Notes: generated by a model from the letters alone, not told the origin. A stretch of DNA of 64,000 nt from Bacteroidota bacterium (GCA_023251535.1 JAHEYP010000002.1:1-64000), one strand, 5' to 3'; positions 33,435 through 43,226 are shown, numbered from the stretch's first letter. A program made the numbers and translations.

Positions 33435-33926
33435 TTGAGTTGCTCTCCAGCAGAGCTCAATTCCGCTTCACTTAATTATGCTAATATATTATCCAAATTG
33501 TTTAAATTTGTAATACTCAAAAATTGTTGCATTAGAGTTTTGATCCGAAGTAACTCGGGTAAAGTATTTATTGGTATGTCAAATTGTACTGGTTGCCTTA
33601 ATAGCGGTTATTCACTTTATGTTAACGACGGAATAATGACCCGTGATGTATTAGTAACAGCGCAAATTCCATTCCCGGATTATGTTTTTGATAAGTCTTA
33701 TAAAAGAATGAGCCTTTACGAACTAGAAAATTATATTCATAAGAATCATCGATTACCTGATATGCCTTCCGCTGAAGAAGTTGAATCTAAAAACGGTTTC
33801 GAAGTAGGCGAAATTATTACAAAATTGCTAAAGCAAAATGAAGAGCAAGCACTTTATCTAATAGAAATGCAAAAGCAATTAGATGTTTTGAAAAATCAAA
33901 TTAGAGATTTTAAAGGAGGAAAATGA
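33435..33926 (+). pseudogene. C-terminal remnant of a secreted/fibre-type protein
   Basis: From about 33546 the frame matches a C-terminal module common in large Bacteroidota surface proteins: SGKVFIGMSN, YSLYVNDGIMTRDVLV, then PDYVFDKSYKRMSLYELENY, HRLPDMPSAEEV, VGEIITKLLKQNEEQALYLIE and a terminal coiled coil. The N-terminal part that normally precedes it is missing; upstream lies ~200 bp of unremarkable sequence and the IS30 element, so it was probably truncated by insertion or deletion. The first ~37 residues of the open frame (33435-33545) do not look coding. It ends 1 nt before the glycoside hydrolase start. Confidence 0.65.
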
Positions 33927-33927
33927 G

Positions 33928-36249
33928 ATGATAAGGAAAATTGTATTATCGATATGTCTCACTACTTCTTTTATAATAGGTTATGGACAGAATAATTTTA
34001 ATGTTCTTAATTCCGGTACAGGTTATGTTCGATTAGAAGGGAAACAATTTATAGATGGTTCAGGTACCCCATTTTATCCTTTATTATGTAATTGGGAACC
34101 GCAAATTGTTTATGATTCTCCAGGTAATTATCATTTATCACCGTATAATTCATATGGTAATAATAATAGTTTTGAATGTACAAATGATGTGGATTGCGAT
34201 CAACAAATTTTAAATGAATTTAATTACATTCGATCATTAGGATTTAATGGCGTACGAATAAATGGATTTTATCCACAATATGATTTTGCTTCTGGAAATT
34301 TTTATTTACCTGCAGTTGACCAAGTTTTGCAAAAGCAAGTAATGCCTTTGCCAATAATGACACCTCCTTTTATAAATGATGCAAATACGAATGTTCTATT
34401 TGATATGTATCAAAAAATTCTTGATATAGCTTCTCAAGTAAACAGCAATAATCAAGGTCCATTTTTCGTTATTATTAATACATGTGGACTCACAAATGAA
34501 TATAGTTCTGGTAGCCATATTGATTATCTAACCACTATGCACCCGCTTTATATTCAATATTTAAGAGAGTTAGGTAAAAAACTTCAAGGTGCTCCAAACT
34601 TAATTGCATATGATTTTTGGAATGAACCTTGTTATTCGCTTAAAGGTGTTTTTTCGAAAGAAGAAGTATGTAATATGGTAAGTGACTGGGTAGATAATAT
34701 TAAATTCTATGATCAACACCATTTAACTACTGTTGGTAACTGTTGGGATGATGTTATAAGGTTTGATGCTGCTGTGATGAAAATCGACTTTATGTCACCA
34801 CATTTTTATCCCCTCAATAAAATTTACGATAACCAACAAACACCCATAGCTGAATACTTAGATCAAGCAAGAGGTGCATTTTATTGGCTTGGAAAAAATG
34901 CACCTTTGCCATGGATTATTGGTGAAACGGGTTTTACAGCCTCATCAAGCGCACCATTAGGTTGGGCGCCCAATGAAACCTTTGGAACATTAACTGAACA
35001 AAAAGATTATGCAGAATTTATTACCAATTTGACACGAGATTGTGGAGGAAGTGGATTTAGTTGGTGGAATTTTCAAGACACACATAATAATACCGATGGA
35101 AGCGATACAGAAGGTCTTAATCATTGGGGATTACTTGAAAGAGATATACCTTGTAGCAATCCTCTTGAACCTTGTCCGACACAGGAAAAACCTTTAATTA
35201 CCAATTTCTTTCGTACTTATGGTGCTTCTATCCCCGCACCAAATCCGGCTAACTTTACCCCGCCAATAAAATATTTAGATCCTTACAATCATTCGAACCT
35301 TAGTACTACTCAAAATTTTACATTGACAGGATATATTTCCGATCAGTTTGGCAATCCAGTGGAAGACGCTATTGTGGGAGGATGGAATTTTACTGAGACG
35401 GTGATTGATCCTAATGATCCCAACCAAACGATAGATCAATATTATTATCACTATACTTACAGTGATGCTAACGGTTATTATCAATTGATTCCTTATGAGT
35501 ATGCATTACCCGTTACAAGAGGTTATATAGAACACATGAATCTTTCAGCTTCCAGTAGCCAGGTATTCGTTGTCAACAATTGGGGCACGGGTACCCCTAA
35601 TTCAATCAATATTAATCAGAATTTAAGCCAGATTACCACAGTAAATGCAGTAATTAGCCGTAATTGTTTTGGCTACGATGAAACTGTTAATAATGTAAAT
35701 GTTACTCTCGCCTCTCCTGCTCCAATTAACTTCAAAGGCTGGAACACACTTACTCTGAATAATGTAACTATTGAGGGCAATGGATCTATAGGTGCAAGAA
35801 GTGATATCAGCGCGCGACAGCAAGTTCAAGTAAACCATGTATTTCATGCCGCTAAAGGCAGCGAGGTACATATTTATATCAACCATAACCTGTTTGCTGA
35901 ATGTAATGATTATTTAGGTTATCGTCAGCCTTCTTCAACGGCAACTTCTTCAACAACCAATTCATTCAATGAAAAATGGATTGAGCTTGCATTCACTTCT
36001 TCTGTTACTTCACTTGGTTTTACTGTTAAGCCCAATCCAACGAGTGGTTTATGCGTTGTAGAAATATTCAATATTAAAAAAATTGAAGGCATATTAACAT
36101 TGAGTGAATCTTCAGGCAGAAAAATATTAAGCAGGCAAATTACCACTGCAATTGAGGAATTAGATCTCAGCTTCCTATCAAGCGGCATTTATTATCTCCA
36201 ATTAAAAACGGAAAACATGGTTTTAAATAAAATAATAGTATTAAATTAG
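33928..36249 (+). CDS. T9SS-secreted glycoside hydrolase (GH5-like cellulase family)
   Basis: A 773-residue secreted polysaccharide hydrolase. Signal peptide (1-21, ending GYGQ); a clan GH-A TIM barrel (~30-425) with acid/base Glu233 in YDFWNEP, Glu333 as nucleophile in IIGETGF, SPHFYP (His292), and GFSWWNFQDT at the barrel end. Then a carboxypeptidase-regulatory-like domain (LTGYISDQFGNPVEDAIVGGW), a beta-rich linker (ITTVNAVISRN, GWNTLTLNNVTIEGNGSIGA) and a T9SS sorting domain (GFTVKPNPTSGLCVVEI to the end). Substrate is likely a beta-linked glucan or mannan, not decidable here. It follows the truncated fragment by 1 nt and precedes the propeller array by 6 bp. Confidence 0.88.
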   Translation: MIRKIVLSICLTTSFIIGYGQNNFNVLNSGTGYVRLEGKQFIDGSGTPFYPLLCNWEPQIVYDSPGNYHLSPYNSYGNNNSFECTNDVDCDQQILNEFNYIRSLGFNGVRINGFYPQYDFASGNFYLPAVDQVLQKQVMPLPIMTPPFINDANTNVLFDMYQKILDIASQVNSNNQGPFFVIINTCGLTNEYSSGSHIDYLTTMHPLYIQYLRELGKKLQGAPNLIAYDFWNEPCYSLKGVFSKEEVCNMVSDWVDNIKFYDQHHLTTVGNCWDDVIRFDAAVMKIDFMSPHFYPLNKIYDNQQTPIAEYLDQARGAFYWLGKNAPLPWIIGETGFTASSSAPLGWAPNETFGTLTEQKDYAEFITNLTRDCGGSGFSWWNFQDTHNNTDGSDTEGLNHWGLLERDIPCSNPLEPCPTQEKPLITNFFRTYGASIPAPNPANFTPPIKYLDPYNHSNLSTTQNFTLTGYISDQFGNPVEDAIVGGWNFTETVIDPNDPNQTIDQYYYHYTYSDANGYYQLIPYEYALPVTRGYIEHMNLSASSSQVFVVNNWGTGTPNSININQNLSQITTVNAVISRNCFGYDETVNNVNVTLASPAPINFKGWNTLTLNNVTIEGNGSIGARSDISARQQVQVNHVFHAAKGSEVHIYINHNLFAECNDYLGYRQPSSTATSSTTNSFNEKWIELAFTSSVTSLGFTVKPNPTSGLCVVEIFNIKKIEGILTLSESSGRKILSRQITTAIEELDLSFLSSGIYYLQLKTENMVLNKIIVLN

Positions 36250-36255
36250 CTACTC

Positions 36256-37920
36256 ATGAAAAAAATAATTCTAATCTCAATATTGTTTATAACAAATTAT
36301 GCACAATCCCAAACATGGCAATGGGCAGTTAGCTGTGGCAAAAGCCTTGGTGATGATATTGGAACGCTTGCTATTGATAATAATTCAAATCTCTATCTAA
36401 GTAGTTTTTTTTATACCACTCAAGGCGTGTATGGTAACGACACTTTGATCCCCAGCGGGATTAACGATATTGCGTTTTCCAAGGTAGATAATAATGGTAA
36501 TTTTATCTGGACAAAACAGATAGGAGGTAATAATATAGGTCCAGGCATTGAGAGAGCTTCTGTTTATTTTGACCCAGCTTCCAGTAGTTTATTGCTTTCT
36601 GGCGAGTTTTATGGTAATATATCGCTTGGTAATAATACTTTAACTTCTGTTGGTGAGAAGGACATATTCCTTTCAAAATTTGATGCAAATGGAAATTGTA
36701 TATGGGCGGTAAAAGCTGGTGGAATTGGTAATGACGATGCCAGATTTATTACTACGGATGCAAATGGTAACATTTACTTAATTGGTCAAGTAGGGGATAC
36801 CGCATTTTTTGATGCACACTCTATTCATCGAAGTTACTATTTTGCAAAATATAATAATGTAGGCAATTGTTTATGGGTAAATAATATACTTGATAACCCA
36901 ATGTTGGTACAACCAGATGCATATTTTTCAAGTATATCAAATTTTAATAATGAAGTTCTTCTATCAGGATGGACAACCAATGATACTGTAGTATTTGCAA
37001 AGGATACATTGTTTGCAAATAGCCTTTATGGATATGATTTAATGCTTGCTAAGTTTGATTTAAATGGAAATCTTACATGGTCTAAATTAGATGGAGGCGG
37101 CGTTCTAGAATCTACAACCGGAGCTAAATACGATAACTCAGGGAATATATATGCAACTGGTTCAATGGGAGGTGATACAGCTTATTTTGGAAGTATAATG
37201 TTACCAAATGATCCAGGAAGCGAAATGTTTCTTGTAAAATATGACAATAGTGGTAATGAGTTATGGGCTAGGCAAACTATTAATTCCAATAACTATAGAT
37301 CAAAAGGATTCTCCGTTTCACAATTAGATGGTAGTATTTATTTAACAGGTAATTTTCAAGGTACATTAACAATGGGTAACTTTACTGTAAGTAACGTTTG
37401 GGGAGTTGATGTAGATTTGTTCATAGCAAGATATAGTGCAAATGGTGATTGTCTTGGTTTAAGAAATGTACGAGTAGATTCACCTGCTCCTAACCCGGGC
37501 GGAGGGATATCTATAGCGCAGGATGCAAGTAATAATTGCTTTGTAGCTGGTCAGTTTAATGGAACTTCATATTTTGATAGCTATTCAATTACGAGTGTAG
37601 CACAAAAAGATATTTTCATCGCCAAATCAGATGCGATCACCGGACTTGGAGGTCAAAATAGGGTAGTGCAAAATCAACTTATTATTTACGCCAACCCTAA
37701 CAAAGGAACCTTCAACATAAAAGTTCCCGATGAAATTAAATCGTTCAAACAGGCTTGGCTTTTTGTATATGATATGTCAGGAAAAGAAATAGCCCGATTT
37801 AATTTAGACAATGAAAGCGATACCCCGCATTTTGATATTTCCAATTCAAATCCCGGTTCATATAGTGTTAAATTGGTGCAGGGTGAGAAAGTTTATTCCG
37901 GTAAAATGGTGGTTGAATAA
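36256..37920 (+). CDS. SBBP-type beta-propeller T9SS protein, paralogue 1
   Basis: A 554-residue secreted repeat protein. Signal peptide (1-18, ending YAQS) then SQTWQWAVSCG. About eight repeats of ~45-60 residues follow the scheme GNxYLxGxFxG...FG...LxSxGxxDxFLxKFDxNGNCxWA, as in SBBP beta-propeller repeats. The T9SS type A sorting domain starts at YANPNKGTFNIKVPDEIKS (~residue 475). First of three tandem paralogues; the middles differ but the sorting domains are nearly identical. It begins 6 bp after the glycoside hydrolase stop, so they may be co-transcribed. Likely surface-anchored; ligand unknown. Confidence 0.85.
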   Translation: MKKIILISILFITNYAQSQTWQWAVSCGKSLGDDIGTLAIDNNSNLYLSSFFYTTQGVYGNDTLIPSGINDIAFSKVDNNGNFIWTKQIGGNNIGPGIERASVYFDPASSSLLLSGEFYGNISLGNNTLTSVGEKDIFLSKFDANGNCIWAVKAGGIGNDDARFITTDANGNIYLIGQVGDTAFFDAHSIHRSYYFAKYNNVGNCLWVNNILDNPMLVQPDAYFSSISNFNNEVLLSGWTTNDTVVFAKDTLFANSLYGYDLMLAKFDLNGNLTWSKLDGGGVLESTTGAKYDNSGNIYATGSMGGDTAYFGSIMLPNDPGSEMFLVKYDNSGNELWARQTINSNNYRSKGFSVSQLDGSIYLTGNFQGTLTMGNFTVSNVWGVDVDLFIARYSANGDCLGLRNVRVDSPAPNPGGGISIAQDASNNCFVAGQFNGTSYFDSYSITSVAQKDIFIAKSDAITGLGGQNRVVQNQLIIYANPNKGTFNIKVPDEIKSFKQAWLFVYDMSGKEIARFNLDNESDTPHFDISNSNPGSYSVKLVQGEKVYSGKMVVE

Positions 37921-38058
37921 AAGCGGTAGCAATCAAAAAAATGATTAAAAAAAATTAAATTTGGATAACAATGATGGTTTTGCAAACTATATAGATTAAT
38001 GAAGAAAATCATTAAAGTTTTATTTTTGTATTTTTTCTTTGTCCTTAATCAAGGCTAC
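37780..38058 (+). repeat. 279-bp direct repeat, copy 1
   Basis: Reads as base-for-base identical with 39481-39759. It covers the last ~47 codons of paralogue 1, the 78-bp spacer and the first 20 codons of paralogue 2. Confidence 0.92.
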
Positions 38059-39621
38059 TCCCAGTCTTGGCAATGGGCAGATCACCTAGGTAGTTCGTAT
38101 AATCAATATTCAGAAAGAGGATTGATTACCACAGATGGATCCAATGTATATATGATTGGATCTTATAGTGGGACATTAGATTTGGGCTTTGATACCATTT
38201 ATGGTGGTGGTGGGAATGATATTATGATGGCAAAATTTGATGGAAGTGGCAACGGTATTTGGGCAAAAACTTTGGGTAGCGGTAATAATCTGCCATATGA
38301 ATGGGAAGATGCTAATGGGATTTATGATCCAATTGGAAATTGTTTATACGTTGCAGGTAATTTTTATCAAACAATAAATTTTGGTTCAAATTTGTCCTTA
38401 ACTTCTATTGGTGGTTCAGATGTTTTTTTAGCAAAGTTTAATTTAAATGGAAATTGTATTTGGGCTAAACGCGCAGGTGGTATTGCAGATGATAATGCAA
38501 GACTATATGTTAGTCCCAATGGTTTACCTTATTTAGTAGCGGAAACAAAAGATTCGGCAAATTTTGGCAGTCTTTCTCTGCCATCTGGTGGTTGTATTGC
38601 AAAATATGATACAAGTGGAAACTGCCTATGGGCGTCATATAAATATAATTTGGTTGATTCCAATTCACTTAAACTTGGTTTTATTAATGATGACTTGCTT
38701 TTGTATGGAAGTTTTCGTTCTGCATTATTTATACTTGATACGGCTTCAATTCAAAATTTTGGTGATCAAGACATTTTTGTTGCAAGAGCGGATTCAAATG
38801 CAAATGTTAAATGGATAAAACATTATGGAGAAAGCGGTTGGGATGTGGTAAATAATTTGGCAATTGATGGAAATAACAATATTTATAGTTTAATTTCTTT
38901 TCAAAATATTATTACAATTGATGGAAATCATTTGACAAGTTCTGGTAACGGAGATATGGTATGGTTAAAATTTGATCAAAATGGAATTTTAACATCGTAT
39001 AAACAAATTAGTTCTAATGGTTATGTTTATCCCATATGTACTAAGTGTGATAATGATGGCAATTTGTATGTGTCAGGATTTTTGAATGGTAATGTAAATT
39101 TTGATTCCTTTAGTATTAATTCCAGTAATCCTTATGAATTGTTTTTAACTCGATTTGATGCAGATGGCAATATATTAGGGCTTAAAAATATTGCCAATGC
39201 TCAACCAACCAGTATTGAAATAGACAATTTTGGAAACGTTTTTTGTGCTGGCGGATTTCAAAATATTGTTACAATTGGATTAAACACATTTTCAAGTTTA
39301 GGTTCTTGGGATATTTTTATTGCAAAAACAGGTTCTATTACCGGCATTGTTGGCGAAGGAAGAATAACAAAAAATAAACTAGTTATTTACGCCAACCCTA
39401 ACAAAGGCACCTTCAACATAAAAGTTCCCGATGAAATTAAATCGTTCAAACAAGCTTGGCTTTATGTATATGATGTTTCGGGAAAAGAAATAGCCCGATT
39501 TAATTTAGACAATGAAAGCGATACCCCGCATTTTGATATTTCCAATTCAAATCCCGGTTCATATAGTGTTAAATTGGTGCAGGGTGAGAAAGTTTATTCC
39601 GGTAAAATGGTGGTTGAATAA
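37999..39621 (+). CDS. SBBP-type beta-propeller T9SS protein, paralogue 2
   Basis: A 540-residue paralogue of its neighbours: signal peptide (MKKIIKVLFLYFFFVLNQGY), mature start SQSWQWADHLGSS, repeats such as DIMMAKFDGSGNGIWAKTLG, DVFLAKFNLNGNCIWAKRAG and GNLYVSGFLNGNVNFDSF, and a C-terminal sorting domain (YANPNKGTFNIKVPDEIKS to KMVVE). The signal peptide coding region is identical to that of paralogue 3, and the last ~47 codons to those of paralogue 1, while the repeat region has diverged. Expression presumably depends on the 78-bp A+T-rich spacer, which is duplicated before paralogue 3. Confidence 0.85.
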   Translation: MKKIIKVLFLYFFFVLNQGYSQSWQWADHLGSSYNQYSERGLITTDGSNVYMIGSYSGTLDLGFDTIYGGGGNDIMMAKFDGSGNGIWAKTLGSGNNLPYEWEDANGIYDPIGNCLYVAGNFYQTINFGSNLSLTSIGGSDVFLAKFNLNGNCIWAKRAGGIADDNARLYVSPNGLPYLVAETKDSANFGSLSLPSGGCIAKYDTSGNCLWASYKYNLVDSNSLKLGFINDDLLLYGSFRSALFILDTASIQNFGDQDIFVARADSNANVKWIKHYGESGWDVVNNLAIDGNNNIYSLISFQNIITIDGNHLTSSGNGDMVWLKFDQNGILTSYKQISSNGYVYPICTKCDNDGNLYVSGFLNGNVNFDSFSINSSNPYELFLTRFDADGNILGLKNIANAQPTSIEIDNFGNVFCAGGFQNIVTIGLNTFSSLGSWDIFIAKTGSITGIVGEGRITKNKLVIYANPNKGTFNIKVPDEIKSFKQAWLYVYDVSGKEIARFNLDNESDTPHFDISNSNPGSYSVKLVQGEKVYSGKMVVE

Positions 39622-39759
39622 AAGCGGTAGCAATCAAAAAAATGATTAAAAAAAATTAAATTTGGATAACAATGATGGTTTTGCAAACTATATAGATTAA
39701 TGAAGAAAATCATTAAAGTTTTATTTTTGTATTTTTTCTTTGTCCTTAATCAAGGCTAC
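39481..39759 (+). repeat. 279-bp direct repeat, copy 2
   Basis: Second copy, starting 1701 bp after the first (567 codons exactly). It covers the end of paralogue 2, the spacer and the signal peptide of paralogue 3. Recombination between copies would remove or add one whole gene in frame. Confidence 0.92.
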
Positions 39760-41361
39760 GCCCAATCTTGGCAATGGGCAGTTAGTGCTGGTGGAATTAA
39801 TAGAGATGTTGGTGGTTTTAGTTGTATTGACGCATTGGGTAATATTTATTTAACAGGCAATGTTGATAGTAATATTGTATTCTTTCAAACTGATACATTA
39901 CAGGTAAGTGGAATCAATGATATTTTTATTGCAAAATATGATATTAGTGGTAATGAAATTTGGGTAAAATCTTTTGGTGGAAACTACAATAATCAATTTC
40001 AACAAAAGTATGAGGGGGTTAGTAAGCCTGTCATGGATCCAACTTCAAATTATTTTTATATCACAGGATCATTTGTCGGATCTTGTAGTTTTGGGACTAC
40101 AAATCTATTTTCTCAAGGAGGAATTAGCGATAAAGAAATATTTGTCGCAAAATTTGATTTGAATGGAAACTGTATATGGGCTAAAAGTGCAGGTAGTTCA
40201 GGTGATGATGAATCTTACGGATTAGCTGTCCGTTCAAATGGGGAAATTTATATATCAGGAACTTTGAAAGGAAATGGAGTATTTGATTCAATAAGTATTT
40301 TTAATGGAGGATTTTTAGCAAAGTTTGATAGTGCTGGGAATTGTATATTTTCTAAGATAATTTGTAATGGAATAAATTTGTTCTCTGGTGCAAGTGGGGT
40401 ACCTTGGGTTATAAATAATTTTAACAATAGTATTTTTTTGGTAATTGGGAAAGTTTCGGATACATTAATATTAGATACAAGTTCAATAGTAATACCCTCT
40501 AACAACAGCTTTATTCTAGCAAAGTTTGATTTAAATGGAAATATCCAATCATATAAAGTTTGTGGTGGCCCTAATCCCGAATTTGGAGAATTGAGTATTG
40601 ATAATAATGGTAATTGCTATTTTGTAAGTCGATTTTTTGGTGGAGAAGCAATTTTTGAAAATGATACAATTCATGCATTTGGTAATACTGATTTCTTTTT
40701 AGCAAAATACGATTTCAACTTAAATTTTCAATGGGTTCGTCAAAGTCATGCTAGTATTAATGCAAGAGCTATCGGATGCTCTTCAGATTTAAATGGCAAT
40801 GTTTATATTTCAGGAAGTTTTTCAGGAAGTGCATTATTTGGAACTTATGGAATTACTTCAAATACTTCAGAAGATTTATTTGTTGCTAGATATGATAAAA
40901 ATGGAAATTGTCTAGGCGTAAGACATCAAGGACAAGGTTTGGCATATGGTGTCCAAACTATAAGTGATGGTTCATGTATCGTTACAGGTTCTTATGTTGG
41001 AAATGTTACATTTGGTAGTTTATCAACTTTGATAAATCATGGAGATAAAGATATTTTCATTGCCAAATCAGATGCGATCACCGGACTTGGAGGTCAAAAT
41101 AGGGTAGTGCAAAATCAACTTATTATTTACGCCAACCCTAACAAAGGCACCTTCAACATAAAAGTTCCCGATGAAATTAAATCGTTCAAACAGGCTTGGC
41201 TTTTTGTATATGATGTGTCAGGAAAAGAAATAGCCCGATTTAATTTAGACAATGAAAGCGATACCCCGCATTTTGATATTTCCAATTCAAATCCCGGTTC
41301 ATATAGTGTTAAATTGGTGCAGGGTGAGAAAATGTACAGCGGACAAATGATAGTGGAGTAA
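39700..41361 (+). CDS. SBBP-type beta-propeller T9SS protein, paralogue 3
   Basis: A 553-residue third member of the tandem set. Signal peptide identical in its first 20 codons to paralogue 2; mature start AQSWQWAVSAGG; repeats such as DIFIAKYDISGNEIWVKSFGG, EIFVAKFDLNGNCIWAKSAG and GNVYISGSFSGSALFG. From IAKSDAITGLGGQNR the C-terminus matches paralogue 1 nearly perfectly, but the last ~10 codons differ (KMYSGQMIVE instead of KVYSGKMVVE). So this gene combines a paralogue-2-like 5' end with a paralogue-1-like 3' end, a mosaic expected from gene conversion. Confidence 0.85.
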   Translation: MKKIIKVLFLYFFFVLNQGYAQSWQWAVSAGGINRDVGGFSCIDALGNIYLTGNVDSNIVFFQTDTLQVSGINDIFIAKYDISGNEIWVKSFGGNYNNQFQQKYEGVSKPVMDPTSNYFYITGSFVGSCSFGTTNLFSQGGISDKEIFVAKFDLNGNCIWAKSAGSSGDDESYGLAVRSNGEIYISGTLKGNGVFDSISIFNGGFLAKFDSAGNCIFSKIICNGINLFSGASGVPWVINNFNNSIFLVIGKVSDTLILDTSSIVIPSNNSFILAKFDLNGNIQSYKVCGGPNPEFGELSIDNNGNCYFVSRFFGGEAIFENDTIHAFGNTDFFLAKYDFNLNFQWVRQSHASINARAIGCSSDLNGNVYISGSFSGSALFGTYGITSNTSEDLFVARYDKNGNCLGVRHQGQGLAYGVQTISDGSCIVTGSYVGNVTFGSLSTLINHGDKDIFIAKSDAITGLGGQNRVVQNQLIIYANPNKGTFNIKVPDEIKSFKQAWLFVYDVSGKEIARFNLDNESDTPHFDISNSNPGSYSVKLVQGEKMYSGQMIVE

Positions 41362-41442
41362 GACAATTTATTGTCCTGCATATTAGTCCTAAAACCTGCT
41401 GCAGCTAAAAAAATAGGCAATCCAATAAATTAGAAAATAAAA

Positions 41443-41476
41443 AAGGGCTGCTTCAAAATGCCTTGAAGCAGCCCTT
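41443..41476. terminator. Bidirectional terminator between convergent genes
   Basis: AAGGGCTGCTTCAA (41443-41456) pairs perfectly with TTGAAGCAGCCCTT (41463-41476). T-rich on the minus strand (TTTTATTTT) and AATCTTTT on the plus strand. Serves the propeller array and the DUF4139 gene. Confidence 0.88.
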
Positions 41477-41482
41477 AATCTT

Positions 41483-43108
41483 TTACAACCCACTCAGTTG
41501 TTTATCCTTCGGATATTTGATGGAGTAACTCAAAGTTTTCTTAGTGGATTCGCCTGGTTGAAGCGTGATTTTCCATTTCACGATTCCGCTGCCAGTGAAT
41601 TGTATTCCTCCACTTAGTTCACTTACTTTAATTTCTATGTCTTTTTCTTGACTCAATGGTACTTGATCTTCTACAATAATCGTAATCGGTTCTTTCTTCG
41701 TATTACGTACTGTAAGCTCGTAGGCAAACGATTTTTCTTTGTTGCTTCCGAATAGTTTCGATGAGGTGAGTTCTTTTACTTTCTCACGTTTGAAGGTGAT
41801 GCGTTGATCGCGTCCTAATGAGAGTGTTAATGTGTCGTTGGTTTCGACAGGATTGATAAATGATTGTCCTACATATGCTCCATCAAAGTAAACATTGGCT
41901 TGTCCCGGTGATAGATTTAAGTTCTCCCATTCGGTGATTTGCGCAGTGAGGAATGCATCATTATCGATTTTTGGTACAGCAACATATTCGTAGTTGGCAT
42001 TCGTAGTATAATGTTGTATTTCTACTTGCGTCTCGCTGCTTCCGTTTAAGATGCTGTAGTGTCCCGGGATTTCATACGCTACGTTTAATTGATTTTGGGT
42101 GACTGTTGCCATATCCCACATCATCACTTTTTGCTCCGCATTGGTGCTTTCCATCATTGTAGGTGCAGCAGGTCGCATTCTAATCCCATCTATATAATAA
42201 TCAGTTGCACCTGATCGTGAACCTCTAACATCTACTATTGGCTGTAAAAATCCTACTACCCAAGGATATAAAATAGGCTTGTCGCCGCTCTGCGAAGGAT
42301 TACCAGTGTTGAGCGTTAAAGCAACATTTTTCCAGTCTTCACCTGTTGTTTGGTTCACTTTAGCTTTGAAAACAATTTCAACAGGACTTTTCACATCTTT
42401 CACTCTTAAATCGTAAAATGGCTGCCAATTGACATTGCTTTCGATGAGATAGCTGAACTCAAAAGTAGCTTGCGTTTTCGATTTACCATCAACCGTAACA
42501 ATTATGTTTCCTTCTGGTTGGTTATTGCGATTATTGATCTCGTTAAGTTGATTATCTATTTTGCTGATCTGCTCTTGAAGTTTTTTCTGACGTAGACTAT
42601 TATCGAGGATATCGTCTTTTAACGCCATCATTTTCTTAGTAAAATATTCAACTACAGGCTCTAATTCATCGGCCATCACTCCGTTGTTATTTCCGCCAAT
42701 CGATTTGTTGGCTTGTAAAACAGTAACAGTTTCGTTTAATACCGCAATCTTATTGTTTACTTGGCTGAGTTTGTATTGTACTGAGTCGCGCTGCTCTTCG
42801 AGACTCTGTTGTTCTTTGGTCTTGCGGTTAGCCGTAAGGTAATTTTGCTGATAGTTAACTGAGAGAATAGTGGCATCGCCCAATCCTTTTACAGTAATAC
42901 TTTGGGGATTAATGTAAGGTGATAATCCGTCGAATACTACTTCTTGATTTCCTGTGCTTACCATGGCTTTTCCCGTTCTAGTAACGAGGGCTCCGTTTTG
43001 GTAAATTTTCACCTCTTTAATGTCGGTGTTGTTGATTCTGATTCTCTCTTGTGAGAATAAAAGCGAGCTGTTTAAAATAAGCAGCATGGCTACTAAGGTC
43101 TTTTTCAT
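41483..43108 (-). CDS. DUF4139 (mucoidy-inhibitor MuiA-like) protein
   Basis: A ~541-residue exported protein. Signal peptide (MKKTLVAMLLILNSSLLFSQ), an N-terminal DUF4140-like domain (IKEVKIYQNGALVTRTGK ... VVFDGLSPYINPQSITVKG), a long coiled coil (EEQRDSVQYKLSQVNNKIAVLNE ... KKLQEQISKIDNQLNEINN, residues ~100-210), and a C-terminal DUF4139 beta domain (VNWQPFYDLRV, LTLNTGNPSQSGDKP, LSLGRDQRITFKREKVKEL, GVVKWKITLQPGESTKKTL-like). Family function is poorly known. ATG 43108 or 43126 are possible starts; 43108 gives the best signal peptide. Confidence 0.85.
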   Translation of the reverse strand: MKKTLVAMLLILNSSLLFSQERIRINNTDIKEVKIYQNGALVTRTGKAMVSTGNQEVVFDGLSPYINPQSITVKGLGDATILSVNYQQNYLTANRKTKEQQSLEEQRDSVQYKLSQVNNKIAVLNETVTVLQANKSIGGNNNGVMADELEPVVEYFTKKMMALKDDILDNSLRQKKLQEQISKIDNQLNEINNRNNQPEGNIIVTVDGKSKTQATFEFSYLIESNVNWQPFYDLRVKDVKSPVEIVFKAKVNQTTGEDWKNVALTLNTGNPSQSGDKPILYPWVVGFLQPIVDVRGSRSGATDYYIDGIRMRPAAPTMMESTNAEQKVMMWDMATVTQNQLNVAYEIPGHYSILNGSSETQVEIQHYTTNANYEYVAVPKIDNDAFLTAQITEWENLNLSPGQANVYFDGAYVGQSFINPVETNDTLTLSLGRDQRITFKREKVKELTSSKLFGSNKEKSFAYELTVRNTKKEPITIIVEDQVPLSQEKDIEIKVSELSGGIQFTGSGIVKWKITLQPGESTKKTLSYSIKYPKDKQLSGL

Positions 43109-43226
43109 TTGAATTGGGCTCTTCATATTTGTCAAAATTAAGATTTCTAAGCACCCGATGCGTAAAGTCCCAAAATTCCATAAAAGATTTTTCAATTTTT
43201 TAGGAATCAATGTCTAGAATGGGGGA

